Positions 8,571-17,303 are shown, counted from the first letter of the stretch. The stretch: DNA of 27,484 bases from RGIG8597 sp050872545 (GCA_050872545.1 JBNMHA010000024.1:1-27484); one strand, 5' to 3'. Made by a program: numbers and translations. The notes: generated by a model from the letters alone, not told the origin.

Positions 8571-10589
8571 ATGCCAAAAATATTTTTCCTTGTACTGACA
8601 AGCGTTATTTTATGTTCATGTTCTCACACGGAAAAAGGAAAAATTTCAAACATAGAGCTTCCACAAAATAATGAAGCTCTGTGTTTATTATTAGATAATG
8701 TAAAGAATATCAGTAAAGATGTTTCGCTGGATGATAGCAATTTATATTTCATTCTTGCATATCAGTCGTACATTACATACGGTTTTAATAATTCTACACT
8801 AGAATTTATTAAGCGAACTCTTGCTGATTCAAACAACCTATTCTACCGTGAAGCTTTTGATTTATATTTTCATTACGCACTTAAAGAAAATAATCTGAAT
8901 ATTATCGAACCGTACATAAAGAAGAAAGGAATTCCGGTTGGACTTAGTTATGCCTCGCTTCTTGAAGCAATTTATTTTAAAAAGCCTTTAAAGTCACTTG
9001 AGATGATTAAAGATAAGCCTCATTTTATTCCGGCTGTCGCTTTGCTTGTCAAAGATTCTGCGTATGAAAAAAACAGACATTACATTATCGAATATTTTGT
9101 CTCTTTGATTTCCAATGTAAAAAAACGCCAAGCAAATAAGCTCAATATGCAAGTCGTACATTTTCAGCAGATGTTCAAGGACACAAAAGAACATTTTTAT
9201 TCCATATTTGCATCTTGGCTTTCCGGCAAGGCTCCGGAGCAATATTCTATAAGAAAAGCGTTAAAGAATGTTCAATCACTAGAAGAAGGCGAAGCACTGC
9301 TGCAATTATGTGCAGAAACAGGCAAGAGGCGCGATTTTTCGATAACTTTACTTCAGGAAAAAGATAAAAATCCATTTTTGCAGTGCCTTTATGTAATAAA
9401 TACAAAAAGATCTCTTGGTTATTCGCCTGTCAGAAGCTTAGCTTCCAGGCTGGAAAATCAATTTCCAAAATATTCGGAAGAACGTTTTTCACTTTTGTCA
9501 TCTCGCTTTTTTAATACCGCTTTTGCACAGCCGCAAACAATTGCCGAAGAAGCTGAATACACAAAAGAATTTCCGTTTCGTTATAATGCCTACTTAATAA
9601 CATCTGCAATGCTGCGGGATATATTGGAAAAATTTACATTAGAACAAAGAAAAAATTTGAAATCTTCAATAGAAATACTTGAGCCACAGAACTTTCCCGA
9701 TAATTACGTGAGTTCGATAGCTTACCTTATTGAAATGATATATCCCGATGAAACAAAATGGAGCAACTATCTGGCAAAAGTTCTTCCGTTGTCATACGCA
9801 AATCTGCGCAGCAACGGAGGACACTTCTTAGTAGAACAAAAACTTCCGAATTACCCGGAAAATGTTTCAATGGGAGTAAATTGTGAAGAAAAAAAATGGG
9901 AATATTTCAGAAAATATAATTTCACTGAATTAATGAGAAATTATATTCCGCCAAATCATCTGCCAAATAAAGACGCTGCGTACTTATACACATTTGTTCG
10001 GAATTTTCTAGAAGAAGTCGGCGATTATTATGAAGCTATGAAATTATCAGTAATGACTGCAAAACTTTTGTACGGAAGTGAATTTGCAATGTCTGATTTA
10101 GAAACTTTGAAACATCTTTATCCATTTCACTATAGAGACAGTGTTGAAAAATGGTCACAGAAATATAATGTCGAACAAGCTTTAATTTGGGCAATTATGA
10201 GAGAAGAAAGTAGATTTAAGGCAGACATTGTATCAAGCGCTGCAGCAATAGGATTGATGCAGGTCATGCCGGCTACAGCAAGTTGGCTGGCTCCTAAAGT
10301 CGGAATAAAGCAAAAGGATATTGATTTAACTAATGCTGACCAAAATATTCAGTTCGGCGTTTACTATCTTTCCTATCTGCAAACATTGATAAATAGCAAG
10401 GAACTAATTGCTGCCGGGTACAACGCAGGACAAGGAAGAGCTAAAAAATGGCAGCATCAATACAAAAAATATCCGGGTAAAACTCGCTATGAAATGCTTC
10501 CTATTGAAGAAACACGTCATTATATTAGAAAAGTTATGCAAAGTTACTACGTGTATTCTTATTTGCTTTCAAATAAAAATAATTCATAA
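8571..10589 (+). CDS. slt: Slt-type soluble lytic transglycosylase, probable lipoprotein
   Basis: Cleaves the MurNAc-GlcNAc bond of peptidoglycan in the periplasm, leaving 1,6-anhydro ends. The 672-residue product starts with a hydrophobic signal ending LCSC; C17 is the likely lipidated residue (spirochaete lipoboxes are loose). The bulk (about 30-520) is helical and resembles the Slt70 superhelix. The C-terminal catalytic domain begins near residue 540 (WAIMREESRF), with E546 as the acid, followed by GLMQVMPATA (about 561-570) and AAGYNAGQGR (about 614-623), all canonical for family 1 transglycosylases. I chose the ATG at 8571 (AAGG upstream) over an in-frame upstream start inside the previous gene because it begins the signal peptide. 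It sits mid-operon and is probably co-expressed with its lipid and sugar neighbours. Confidence 0.9.
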   Translation: MPKIFFLVLTSVILCSCSHTEKGKISNIELPQNNEALCLLLDNVKNISKDVSLDDSNLYFILAYQSYITYGFNNSTLEFIKRTLADSNNLFYREAFDLYFHYALKENNLNIIEPYIKKKGIPVGLSYASLLEAIYFKKPLKSLEMIKDKPHFIPAVALLVKDSAYEKNRHYIIEYFVSLISNVKKRQANKLNMQVVHFQQMFKDTKEHFYSIFASWLSGKAPEQYSIRKALKNVQSLEEGEALLQLCAETGKRRDFSITLLQEKDKNPFLQCLYVINTKRSLGYSPVRSLASRLENQFPKYSEERFSLLSSRFFNTAFAQPQTIAEEAEYTKEFPFRYNAYLITSAMLRDILEKFTLEQRKNLKSSIEILEPQNFPDNYVSSIAYLIEMIYPDETKWSNYLAKVLPLSYANLRSNGGHFLVEQKLPNYPENVSMGVNCEEKKWEYFRKYNFTELMRNYIPPNHLPNKDAAYLYTFVRNFLEEVGDYYEAMKLSVMTAKLLYGSEFAMSDLETLKHLYPFHYRDSVEKWSQKYNVEQALIWAIMREESRFKADIVSSAAAIGLMQVMPATASWLAPKVGIKQKDIDLTNADQNIQFGVYYLSYLQTLINSKELIAAGYNAGQGRAKKWQHQYKKYPGKTRYEMLPIEETRHYIRKVMQSYYVYSYLLSNKNNS

Positions 10590-10599
10590 GGGAGAAAAA

Positions 10600-11148
10600 A
10601 TGTCATTCAAAATATTGAAAGAAAATAACGGAACAATGCTGCTTGATACGCAGATTTTCCAAGATGAACGCGGTTTTTTTTCTGAAACATATAAAAGAAG
10701 CGATTTTCTTAAAATCGGAATAGACGCTGATTTTGTGCAAGATAATCATTCTTTTTCCAAAAAGGGCGTAATACGTGCACTGCATTACCAACTGCCTCCA
10801 TTTGCACAAGGAAAATTAGTTCAGGTTCTGACCGGTGAAATTATTGACATTGCGGTAGACCTACGAAAAAGTTCCGCCACTTTCAAGCAATGCACGGTGG
10901 TTAGACTTTCCGGAGAGAATCATCATTTATTCTATATTCCGCCCGGATTCGGTCACGGCTTTATGGCATTGTCCGATAACGTGCATTTGCTTTATAAATG
11001 CACAGCTGAATACTGTAAGGAATATGAACGCGGAATCCGTTGGGATGATCCGACTTTGAATCTTCCTTGGGAATACAACTGCACTCCGATAATTTCGGAA
11101 AAGGACAAAAAGCTGCCCTTTCTGCCTTATGCGGAGATTTTTGAATGA
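10600..11148 (+). CDS. rfbC: dTDP-4-dehydrorhamnose 3,5-epimerase
   Basis: Third enzyme of dTDP-L-rhamnose synthesis, epimerising the 4-keto sugar at C3 and C5. The 182 residues fit the family (180-185). The cupin fold shows DERGFFSETY (22-31), the catalytic His62 in RALHYQ, K72, Y132 and the partner Asp near 169, plus the hallmark IPPGFGHGF (113-121). A GGGAG site lies just before the ATG at 10600; a longer in-frame start at 10408 would overlap the slt gene heavily and adds no family sequence. Its stop overlaps the start of rfbD by 4 bp. rfbA and rfbB are not in the window, so the sugar nucleotide must be started elsewhere. Confidence 0.95.
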   Translation: MSFKILKENNGTMLLDTQIFQDERGFFSETYKRSDFLKIGIDADFVQDNHSFSKKGVIRALHYQLPPFAQGKLVQVLTGEIIDIAVDLRKSSATFKQCTVVRLSGENHHLFYIPPGFGHGFMALSDNVHLLYKCTAEYCKEYERGIRWDDPTLNLPWEYNCTPIISEKDKKLPFLPYAEIFE

Positions 11149-12020
11149 TTTGGTTGATAGGAAATTCCGGATTACTGGGACAAGAAATTGAATTGATGTT
11201 AAGGCTCGGAGGTTTTCAATACATCGGAACAGGACATAAAGTTGATATTACCGACACCGCAGCCATACAAAAATTCTCTGAAAACAAAAGCTTTAACTGG
11301 ATTATTAATTGTGCTGCATACACAGCTGTCGATAATGCAGAAAATGATTTCGACAATGCATTTTTATTAAATCATCATGCAGTTGCAAACATTGTGCAGA
11401 TAGCAAAAGAAAAAAACGCAAAAATTGTACATTTCTCTACCGATTATGTTTTTGATGGTAAAAAAAGTGACTATTACACAGAGAATGATTTGCCAAATCC
11501 GCTTAACATTTATGGGAAAAGCAAATATGCAGGTGAGCAAGCATTAACAGAATGGGGAAAAGTTTTTATTATCAGAATTTCTTGGTTATTTGGTCATAAC
11601 AAAAATAATTTTGTCAAAACAATGCTCAATCTTTTCAACACAAGAGAACAAATAAAAGTTGTTAATGATCAATTCGGTCTGCCGACTTACACAAAAGATT
11701 TAGCCGAATTGGTAAAACTTTTATTGCAAAATGATTCGGCAAAATACGGACTTTATCATTACTGCAATAGCGGAGAAAAAATAAGTTGGTTTGATTTTGC
11801 ATCGGAAATATATCGGCAGGCAAAAGTTTTGGAACTCACAGCTAAAAATGTTGAAATAATTCCGATTTCTACGGCAGAATATAAGCAAACTGCCTTGCGT
11901 CCGCATAATTCATGTCTGTCTGCAAATAAAATCATGCAGGAACTAAAAATATCTGTACCTTCCTGGCAAAATGCACTGGAACGCTGCCTATTGTTTGAAA
12001 AAGAAACTATGCAGCAATAA
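11145..12020 (+). CDS. rfbD: dTDP-4-dehydrorhamnose reductase
   Basis: NAD(P)H-dependent SDR-family enzyme that makes dTDP-L-rhamnose, the donor for rhamnosylated surface glycans. At 291 residues the length is normal. The cofactor loop GNSGLLG is at 6-12, NCAAYTAVD at 55-63, FSTDYVFDG at 97-105, and the catalytic Y123-x3-K127 (YGKSK) is intact. The conserved ALRPHNSCL near the C terminus also matches RfbD. It is translationally coupled to rfbC and ends the plus-strand run, converging on acpP across a hairpin at 12026-12064. Confidence 0.95.
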   Translation: MIWLIGNSGLLGQEIELMLRLGGFQYIGTGHKVDITDTAAIQKFSENKSFNWIINCAAYTAVDNAENDFDNAFLLNHHAVANIVQIAKEKNAKIVHFSTDYVFDGKKSDYYTENDLPNPLNIYGKSKYAGEQALTEWGKVFIIRISWLFGHNKNNFVKTMLNLFNTREQIKVVNDQFGLPTYTKDLAELVKLLLQNDSAKYGLYHYCNSGEKISWFDFASEIYRQAKVLELTAKNVEIIPISTAEYKQTALRPHNSCLSANKIMQELKISVPSWQNALERCLLFEKETMQQ

Positions 12021-12064
12021 AAAAAATGGGATAAATCCATAGTATTTTTATGGCTCTATCCCAT
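12021..12064 (-). terminator. Terminator of acpP, shared with rfbD
   Basis: ATGGGATA (12026-12033) pairs with TATCCCAT (12057-12064), and inside it CCATA (12037-12041) pairs with TATGG (12049-12053). Read on the minus strand the stem is followed by a T run (A run 12019-12025 on the plus strand), giving a good rho-independent terminator for acpP. On the plus strand the tail is weaker (CTTACATTTT), so it may be bidirectional. Confidence 0.8.
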
Positions 12065-12086
12065 CTTACATTTTAACCAAAGACTA

Positions 12087-12344
12087 TTAGTTTAATGCTT
12101 CGATTACATTATAAATGTCACCAACAGTTTTTAAACTTTTAGCTTTTTCTTCATCAATTTTTGTGTCTTTTCCAGTTTTAGCTTTTACAGCTTTTTCTAA
12201 AGCAACAATTAAATCAATACCATCTAAAGAGTCAAGTTCTAAATCGTCAAACAAGCTTGCATCATCATTAAGCTCATCTTCTCTTTTTTCAAACTCCTCA
12301 ATTAAAACGTTATTTACTAATTCTTCTACTTCAGCTCTAGTCAT
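12087..12344 (-). CDS. acpP: Acyl carrier protein
   Basis: Small acidic carrier of growing acyl chains (85 residues), modified with 4'-phosphopantetheine on Ser39 in the motif LDSLDGIDL. The predicted four-helix fold and the length are right. The wording after the serine (DGIDLIVALEKA) differs from the common DTVELVMALEE and somewhat recalls carriers of secondary type II systems, but that resemblance is weak evidence. An AAGGAG site lies about 12 nt before the ATG, a slightly long spacing. A promoter candidate and a large palindrome lie in the greA-acpP gap, so independent and regulated expression is likely. A good terminator follows. Confidence 0.92.
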   Translation of the reverse strand: MTRAEVEELVNNVLIEEFEKREDELNDDASLFDDLELDSLDGIDLIVALEKAVKAKTGKDTKIDEEKAKSLKTVGDIYNVIEALN

Positions 12345-12378
12345 TATTTTACCAAACTCCTTTTTCTTAGTTTTGCCT

Positions 12379-12406
12379 ATTTTACACTAAATATGAAAAG
12401 AATCAA
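12379..12406 (-). promoter_or_regulatory. Candidate acpP promoter
   Basis: Read on the minus strand, TTGATT (12406-12401) and TAAAAT (12384-12379) are 16 nt apart, with TG immediately before the -10. The predicted transcript starts about 28 nt before the acpP ATG. Confidence 0.5.
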
Positions 12407-12423
12407 CTTGATTTTCCATATTT
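12389..12423. promoter_or_regulatory. 35-bp imperfect palindrome over the acpP -35
   Basis: AAATATG (12389-12395) mirrors CATATTT (12417-12423), and AATCAA (12401-12406) mirrors TTGATT (12408-12413), with mostly A/T between. The dyad covers the -35 hexamer of the acpP promoter, as an operator would. It also lies just after the greA stop, but has no T run after it on the minus strand, which makes a terminator less likely. Confidence 0.4.
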
Positions 12424-12442
12424 AATACAAATCATTATTAAA

Positions 12443-15163
12443 TTATTCAAAATCAGCAACCTCAATACTCTTAATTGAATATTTTTTATCATTGAATGAT
12501 ACAACATCACCAACTTTCTTTCCCAACAACGCCATTCCCAAAGGTGATTTGTAAGAAAGAATATTATTCTCAATATCTGATTCCCATGGTCCCAAAATTG
12601 TAAATTTCACAGATTCATTATTTTCCAGAACTTCAATTCTGGTACCAAAAGAAACTGTTGATGCATTAACATCCTTACGTTCAATAATGGTTGCTTCATT
12701 AATTCCGTTTGTAAGTTCAACAACTCTTGCAGCAAGCTGAGATTCTTTTTCTTTTGCAGCTTTATATTCTGAGTTTTCTCGTAAGTCTCCTTTTTCCAGA
12801 GCTTCCCCAATATCCTTAGAATTTTTAGGAACTTCAACTTCTTGAATATAAGCAAGTTCTTTTTTCTTTTCTTCCAAACTTTTGCGCAGAGTAAGCAATT
12901 TATCTGCAAGATTTTTAATTTTGCTTTCTTTACTTTCAACCTCTTCAGCCGCTTTGTATTTTGCTGCAATTTCAGGATAGCATTCGGCAATTTTATCTTT
13001 AATTCTTATTTTATCTTCCTCTCCGAGATAATTTAAGTCTACTGTTATTTTATAAAGGCGGTCAGCAAAATCTTCAGACGCTGTTTCAATGTAATTTTCC
13101 AAAATTGAATTCTTAAATAAATAATCTCTTACTTGATTTTGCAGTTTTTTATTTTTTGTAGTTTCTTTTTTAATAGTTATGCTATTGCCAGCTAATTCTA
13201 TTAAATGCAGCAGTGAAAACAAAACTGTTTCGTAATTTACGCCAAATTCATCAGCTTTTTCTTTTGATGATAAAACTCTCGGCACAAGCCAGAAAAAGGC
13301 TTCTCTGTATTCTCTGTACGCCACCATTAAATCATGAACTAATTGTTTTACATACTTATGATCTTCCGGTGAAGCTTTGTCCAATTCTTCATAAATAAAA
13401 GTGCTAGGATATAAAAAGAATAAGCGAATATATGTTTCTTGCCAGCCGTTTTCGTCAGAGCCGTCGCTGCATTCTTTAATATTGCGCAAGAAATCATTTC
13501 TGAGTTCCTGCAAAGAAATTGCCTCATAAACATCAAGCGGATCTTCCACATTATTAATTAATTCCTTAAAGCTAGGAGTTTCTACATTTAAAAAAGAATA
13601 TTTTTTCTGGAAAAGTTCCAGCAGCAGAAAACTAATAATTGTCTGTTCATTTACAACATCAATCACTTTTGCATGAGTTTTAAAATAAGCAATCATTTCT
13701 TCCAATAAATCCGGATCCGGATCTGAATCATGCTGATAATATTGATAAGCAATATTAAAACGCTGCATAAAATCTTTTGAAGCTTTAAATGCATTTGCAG
13801 TTCTTTCTTCCACAGAAATCGGTCGGTCTCTTAACATATAAATATCGCTGTTTTCGTCCAAAGTTCCGAAAATCGGATCATTTCTCATTAATTCCTTTGT
13901 TTTTGACCACCAATTATTCCATTTTCCTTGAGTAATAATATCAGGAACAAGTTCAGCTTTTATTTCTTTCAACTTAATGTTGTTGTTATAACTTTTAATA
14001 AGGATTTTCATTGCCCATAACGGATCTTCAACAACTTTAGCTTTTAATTTCTCAATATTTTTAAGTTTAAGCACCCAGATATGATTTTTAGGCAATACAC
14101 GCAATGATGAAATCGCCAATTTCAATGACATTTTATGATTTCTGCTTTTTTCAAAATCAATAATAAAGTCATCGCGATCCACAGATTTTATAAGCCCAAT
14201 TCCCCAATCTCGGTGATAAACAAAATTTCCAACATCGATTGATATATGCTTTTCAAAACTTGAAATAGCCTCCCCGATAGTTCGCCATTTGCCGTCAAGA
14301 TTACTTCTTTTTATGTATTCATCCAAATGTGAATGGTTTGCATATTTTTTTCTGTAAACAAAAACAATCTCTTCACGTCCATATTCATTATGAGAATCGT
14401 AATCAAGAATTATTTTCAACAATTTAATACAAATATCCCAATTTTCCTGCTTCTTATAATTTTCATAGACAAGCATCAGCAAATCTACAACTTTATCAAC
14501 AGAGAATGCCTTATAAATTTTCTTTTCCAAGCCTAAGAAGAAATCACAACCTACTTCATCAAAAGTCAGAAGCTTTTTCCAAATTTCTTCAATTTGAGTA
14601 AAATTTTTCACATGAATAGAACGATTGATAGCTTTTTTATAGTAGCTTATAGCTTCATCTCTTTTATTTTCACTTTCACGTTTTTCCGCAATTTTTAAAA
14701 CAATGCTGATTTCTTCGTAATCTACTTTTATTAATTCTTCCCAGTACGCTTCAATTTCATCTTTCTTTCCTAGGTTTGTCAACGCTTCCAGCAAAGAACG
14801 AATTACAAGTTTATCTTTTAAACCGGAGTTGTTAATCTTCAAAGCGATATATTCTACAATATTCCATTTCAAATTATCCGAAAAAATCTTCAGCAAGCTG
14901 TAAGGACTTCCATCTTCAAATCGCCCTTCCTTCAACTGAAAGATTGTGGAAATATATAGTGCAATAATAGAATTTCTGTTTTTAGTTAAATAATCATTTG
15001 TAATTGCACTTATTTCCTTTTGGATATGATTATCAGAAAACTCCTGAACTAATGCATCTAAATCCTCAAAATTCTTGATCGTATAATTATTGATAGCCGT
15101 TCTAGTCCATTTTTCTTCATTCAATTGGCTTTCATACTTTTCAATCAGCTGCTGCTCGTTCAT
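12443..15163 (-). CDS. greA: Giant spirochaetal GreA with Tudor-like domain
   Basis: Transcript cleavage factor that rescues backtracked RNA polymerase. Ordinary GreA is about 158 residues; this product has 906. The GreA part occupies about 745-906: a coiled coil whose tip GDLRENSEY (792-800) keeps the acidic residues D793 and E796 that reach the polymerase active site, then the C-terminal FKBP-like domain (LGPWESDIE, then SPLGMALLGKKVGD). Residues 1-300 are helical and TPR-like. Residues about 311-358 (VGNFVYHRDWGIGLIKSVD, ending SLRVLP) resemble the Tudor/CarD-like polymerase-binding fold of Mfd, CarD and the PcrA C terminus. The rest of the middle is helical with no domain I can name. An AGGAG site precedes the ATG. 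The TPR gene upstream ends 13 bp before it, so they are probably one operon. Long GreA forms are known in spirochaetes. Confidence 0.93.
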   Translation of the reverse strand: MNEQQLIEKYESQLNEEKWTRTAINNYTIKNFEDLDALVQEFSDNHIQKEISAITNDYLTKNRNSIIALYISTIFQLKEGRFEDGSPYSLLKIFSDNLKWNIVEYIALKINNSGLKDKLVIRSLLEALTNLGKKDEIEAYWEELIKVDYEEISIVLKIAEKRESENKRDEAISYYKKAINRSIHVKNFTQIEEIWKKLLTFDEVGCDFFLGLEKKIYKAFSVDKVVDLLMLVYENYKKQENWDICIKLLKIILDYDSHNEYGREEIVFVYRKKYANHSHLDEYIKRSNLDGKWRTIGEAISSFEKHISIDVGNFVYHRDWGIGLIKSVDRDDFIIDFEKSRNHKMSLKLAISSLRVLPKNHIWVLKLKNIEKLKAKVVEDPLWAMKILIKSYNNNIKLKEIKAELVPDIITQGKWNNWWSKTKELMRNDPIFGTLDENSDIYMLRDRPISVEERTANAFKASKDFMQRFNIAYQYYQHDSDPDPDLLEEMIAYFKTHAKVIDVVNEQTIISFLLLELFQKKYSFLNVETPSFKELINNVEDPLDVYEAISLQELRNDFLRNIKECSDGSDENGWQETYIRLFFLYPSTFIYEELDKASPEDHKYVKQLVHDLMVAYREYREAFFWLVPRVLSSKEKADEFGVNYETVLFSLLHLIELAGNSITIKKETTKNKKLQNQVRDYLFKNSILENYIETASEDFADRLYKITVDLNYLGEEDKIRIKDKIAECYPEIAAKYKAAEEVESKESKIKNLADKLLTLRKSLEEKKKELAYIQEVEVPKNSKDIGEALEKGDLRENSEYKAAKEKESQLAARVVELTNGINEATIIERKDVNASTVSFGTRIEVLENNESVKFTILGPWESDIENNILSYKSPLGMALLGKKVGDVVSFNDKKYSIKSIEVADFE

Positions 15164-15176
15164 TTTTACTCCTGTT

Positions 15177-16181
15177 TTAGATAGAATTTTTTAAAATATT
15201 GTAGACAGTGAAAGACAAATCTTTAATGCGTGCTTCCACCTTTTTCAGTTCATCATTAGCATTATCTTTTTCCAAAAAATAATCATAAAGCCACAAATAC
15301 CTCATGACTAATATGGCTTTAAACTTTTCAGCTTCATTCTTATTCTTCATAATTCCTGCATTATTTTCCAACTCATTTTTAATATTGGAAATTTCTTTCT
15401 GTATTCTTGCAACTTCGCTAGTCATCAGTTCACGTTTTATATCTAAAATATTATACACTCTGGCATATACAGGAACCCAAAAAACGAAAGTTTCATCAGC
15501 AATATCATACTGCTTCATAACGCTGGAAATTTTAGCAATCAGCTGACTGTTATCCAGTTTTGCTAAATCTACAGCTGCCGGATTAAGAAAAAAAGCTTCG
15601 CGCATCATTATTTTCGCGGCTCGCTCATTGTCTTGCAGTTCGTAGCAGTTTCCCAATTGGGCATACGCATCTGCATTAAAATGATCGTTTTGAATTACTT
15701 TCTGAAAGTAACAAACAGCATCATCAAACCGCATTAATTCTTTATAAATTGCGCCGATTAAAGCAAACAACCGCACTATATTTACCGAAGCATCGCCTTC
15801 ACTTTCTGTTTTTTTCAAATATTCTAAAGCCAATCCCAAAACATACTTCATTACACAATTTAATACTAAAGCTTCAGTTCCTCTAGAAGATTTGAAAGTC
15901 AATATAAACTTTTTCCATTCTTCATACAGAAGACAACCGGTTTTATAATTCGAGTACGCTTTTTTATCCTTTTCCTTCTTCAATTTTTCAATTTTAATTT
16001 TCCAGTAGTTACAGCATTTTCCGCCGATTTCCGCACTTTCATTTGCAAAATCCTGCTTCAAAATTTCTTTAAATACTGTAGCTGCGTCATTAAAATATCC
16101 TTCCGTCAACAATGATAATCCAAATGTCAAACGTTGCTCTACAGGAAAAACCACCTTCTCTGCGTTATTTTTAAACCCCAT
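15177..16181 (-). CDS. Cytoplasmic TPR-repeat protein
   Basis: A 334-residue protein without signal peptide or membrane segment. Tetratricopeptide-like helix pairs are readable at about 15-45 (GLSLLTEGYFNDAATVFKEI) and about 138-205 (AVCYFQKVIQNDHFNADAY, then QLGNCYELQDNERAAKIM). The C-terminal part (about 240-334) is Lys/Glu-rich and probably coiled coil. TPR domains bind partner proteins; no enzymatic motif is present. It is the first gene of a unit with greA (13-bp gap) and may work with the TPR-like N terminus of that protein, but this is inference from position only. The ATG at 16181 has an AAAGGG site before it. Confidence 0.75.
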   Translation of the reverse strand: MGFKNNAEKVVFPVEQRLTFGLSLLTEGYFNDAATVFKEILKQDFANESAEIGGKCCNYWKIKIEKLKKEKDKKAYSNYKTGCLLYEEWKKFILTFKSSRGTEALVLNCVMKYVLGLALEYLKKTESEGDASVNIVRLFALIGAIYKELMRFDDAVCYFQKVIQNDHFNADAYAQLGNCYELQDNERAAKIMMREAFFLNPAAVDLAKLDNSQLIAKISSVMKQYDIADETFVFWVPVYARVYNILDIKRELMTSEVARIQKEISNIKNELENNAGIMKNKNEAEKFKAILVMRYLWLYDYFLEKDNANDELKKVEARIKDLSFTVYNILKNSI

Positions 16182-16231
16182 TATAAACCCTTTTTACGGC
16201 TGTCTCTTCAATATTCCAAAATGGTGTTTTA

Positions 16232-16321
16232 TGACCGGTGTCAAAATAAAGAAATGGATGAAATGCACCAAACCACCTCATCCATTGGAGCAACTTATAT
16301 CATTTTCACGTTTTCCGGTCA
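16232..16321. repeat. Nested inverted repeat in a divergent spacer
   Basis: The 261-bp gap between the TPR gene (minus) and 16443 (plus) holds an outer pair TGACCGG (16232-16238) / CCGGTCA (16315-16321) and an inner 9-bp stem AATGGATGA (16253-16261) / TCATCCATT (16278-16286) with a 16-nt loop. A further short dyad TGAC-CGGT-GTCA lies at 16232-16243. There is no T run after either side. It could be a structured RNA or leader, or a paired operator for the two divergent genes. Confidence 0.4.
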
Positions 16322-16442
16322 ATACAACTATATTGGATAATTTTCGTTTTCATGCCAATTTTTTGCATATACAAACCGACAATAAAAGATTGAGATTAAA
16401 AAAATACGTTCAAATTTTACTAAGCAAGCAGGTTCAAAAGCT

Positions 16443-17303
16443 ATGAAAATAAATTGCCTGAAAATTCCAATGATTTTTTTCCTAATAACAACAAACCTTC
16501 CGCTGTTTTCATTAAGTGAAGATGAAATAAATGAAAAAGAACTTCATGCCGTATCAATGTTTCGACAGGGTAAAAATCAGGAAACGATAAATTTATTATC
16601 CGAATTAATTAATTCAGGAAAAGAAAACGACAAAAAATTCAGGAATCAAATCAAAGAAGCGTACTATTGGCTGGGGAAAGCTTACATCAGGTGCAATAAT
16701 TTTGAAGCCGCAAAGAAAAATTTGGAATTCTACATAGCTAATTTTAAAGATTACGGCGAAAATTATGAAGATGCATACTACGAAAACGCAATGATGTACT
16801 ATACCGAGAAAAAATATCAAACAGCAGCAGATTTATTTGTGAATTTTTTGAATGAATTTCCGGACAGCGCAAATGCCGCAAAAGTTTGCTACCAAACAGG
16901 CGAATCATTATATGAATTGGCATTGTATGATGATTCATTAGTTTATTTCAAAACCGTTATTGATAACTACTCTGCTTCAAACTATTACGAAGCTGCCGTA
17001 TTCAGAGCAAAACTGATTGAAAGCAGAAAAAATGAATTGGTTTTGCAGAATTTGCTGAAATGGTCACAAGAACAGTTTTTGGCAAGCCGAGACACTTTTA
17101 TCAAGAAAGAACAGGAAGCCAATGATACAATCAAACTTCTTAAAGACAAAATCAAGATACTGGAACGTGAAATTGCCTCAAAAGAAAATATTGTAGAATT
17201 CAATTATGAACAAAACATGATTTTGGAAAGCAAAGAAGAATTGTTGAAAAGAAAAGAAATTATCCTGAAATTAATAGAAAAAGAAATAAAAAAAAGTAAG
17301 TAA
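16443..17303 (+). CDS. Secreted TPR and coiled-coil protein
   Basis: A 286-residue protein with a hydrophobic signal (IPMIFFLITTNLPLFSLS, residues 9-26) and a likely cleavage near residues 24-26, so probably periplasmic. Residues about 35-195 form TPR-like helix pairs (ETINLLSELI; AYYWLGKAYIRCNNFEAAKK; YQTAADLFVNFLNEFPDSAN; YQTGESLYELALYDDSLVYF), similar in style to the repeats of YbgF/CpoB and BamD. Residues about 205-286 are a highly charged coiled coil. A weak AGG site lies 10 nt upstream of the ATG. It is followed after 18 bp by another secreted protein, so the pair is probably one transcript and may act together in the envelope. No specific function can be assigned. Confidence 0.75.
   Translation: MKINCLKIPMIFFLITTNLPLFSLSEDEINEKELHAVSMFRQGKNQETINLLSELINSGKENDKKFRNQIKEAYYWLGKAYIRCNNFEAAKKNLEFYIANFKDYGENYEDAYYENAMMYYTEKKYQTAADLFVNFLNEFPDSANAAKVCYQTGESLYELALYDDSLVYFKTVIDNYSASNYYEAAVFRAKLIESRKNELVLQNLLKWSQEQFLASRDTFIKKEQEANDTIKLLKDKIKILEREIASKENIVEFNYEQNMILESKEELLKRKEIILKLIEKEIKKSK

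Noticed and set aside
10408..10599. Extended N terminus for rfbC
   Set aside because: It overlaps the end of slt in another frame; GGGAG precedes the ATG at 10600, where the RfbC family sequence begins.
12607..12990. 127-residue Lys/Leu-rich open frame
   Set aside because: Shadow frame of the greA coiled-coil region, with no ribosome site or family match.
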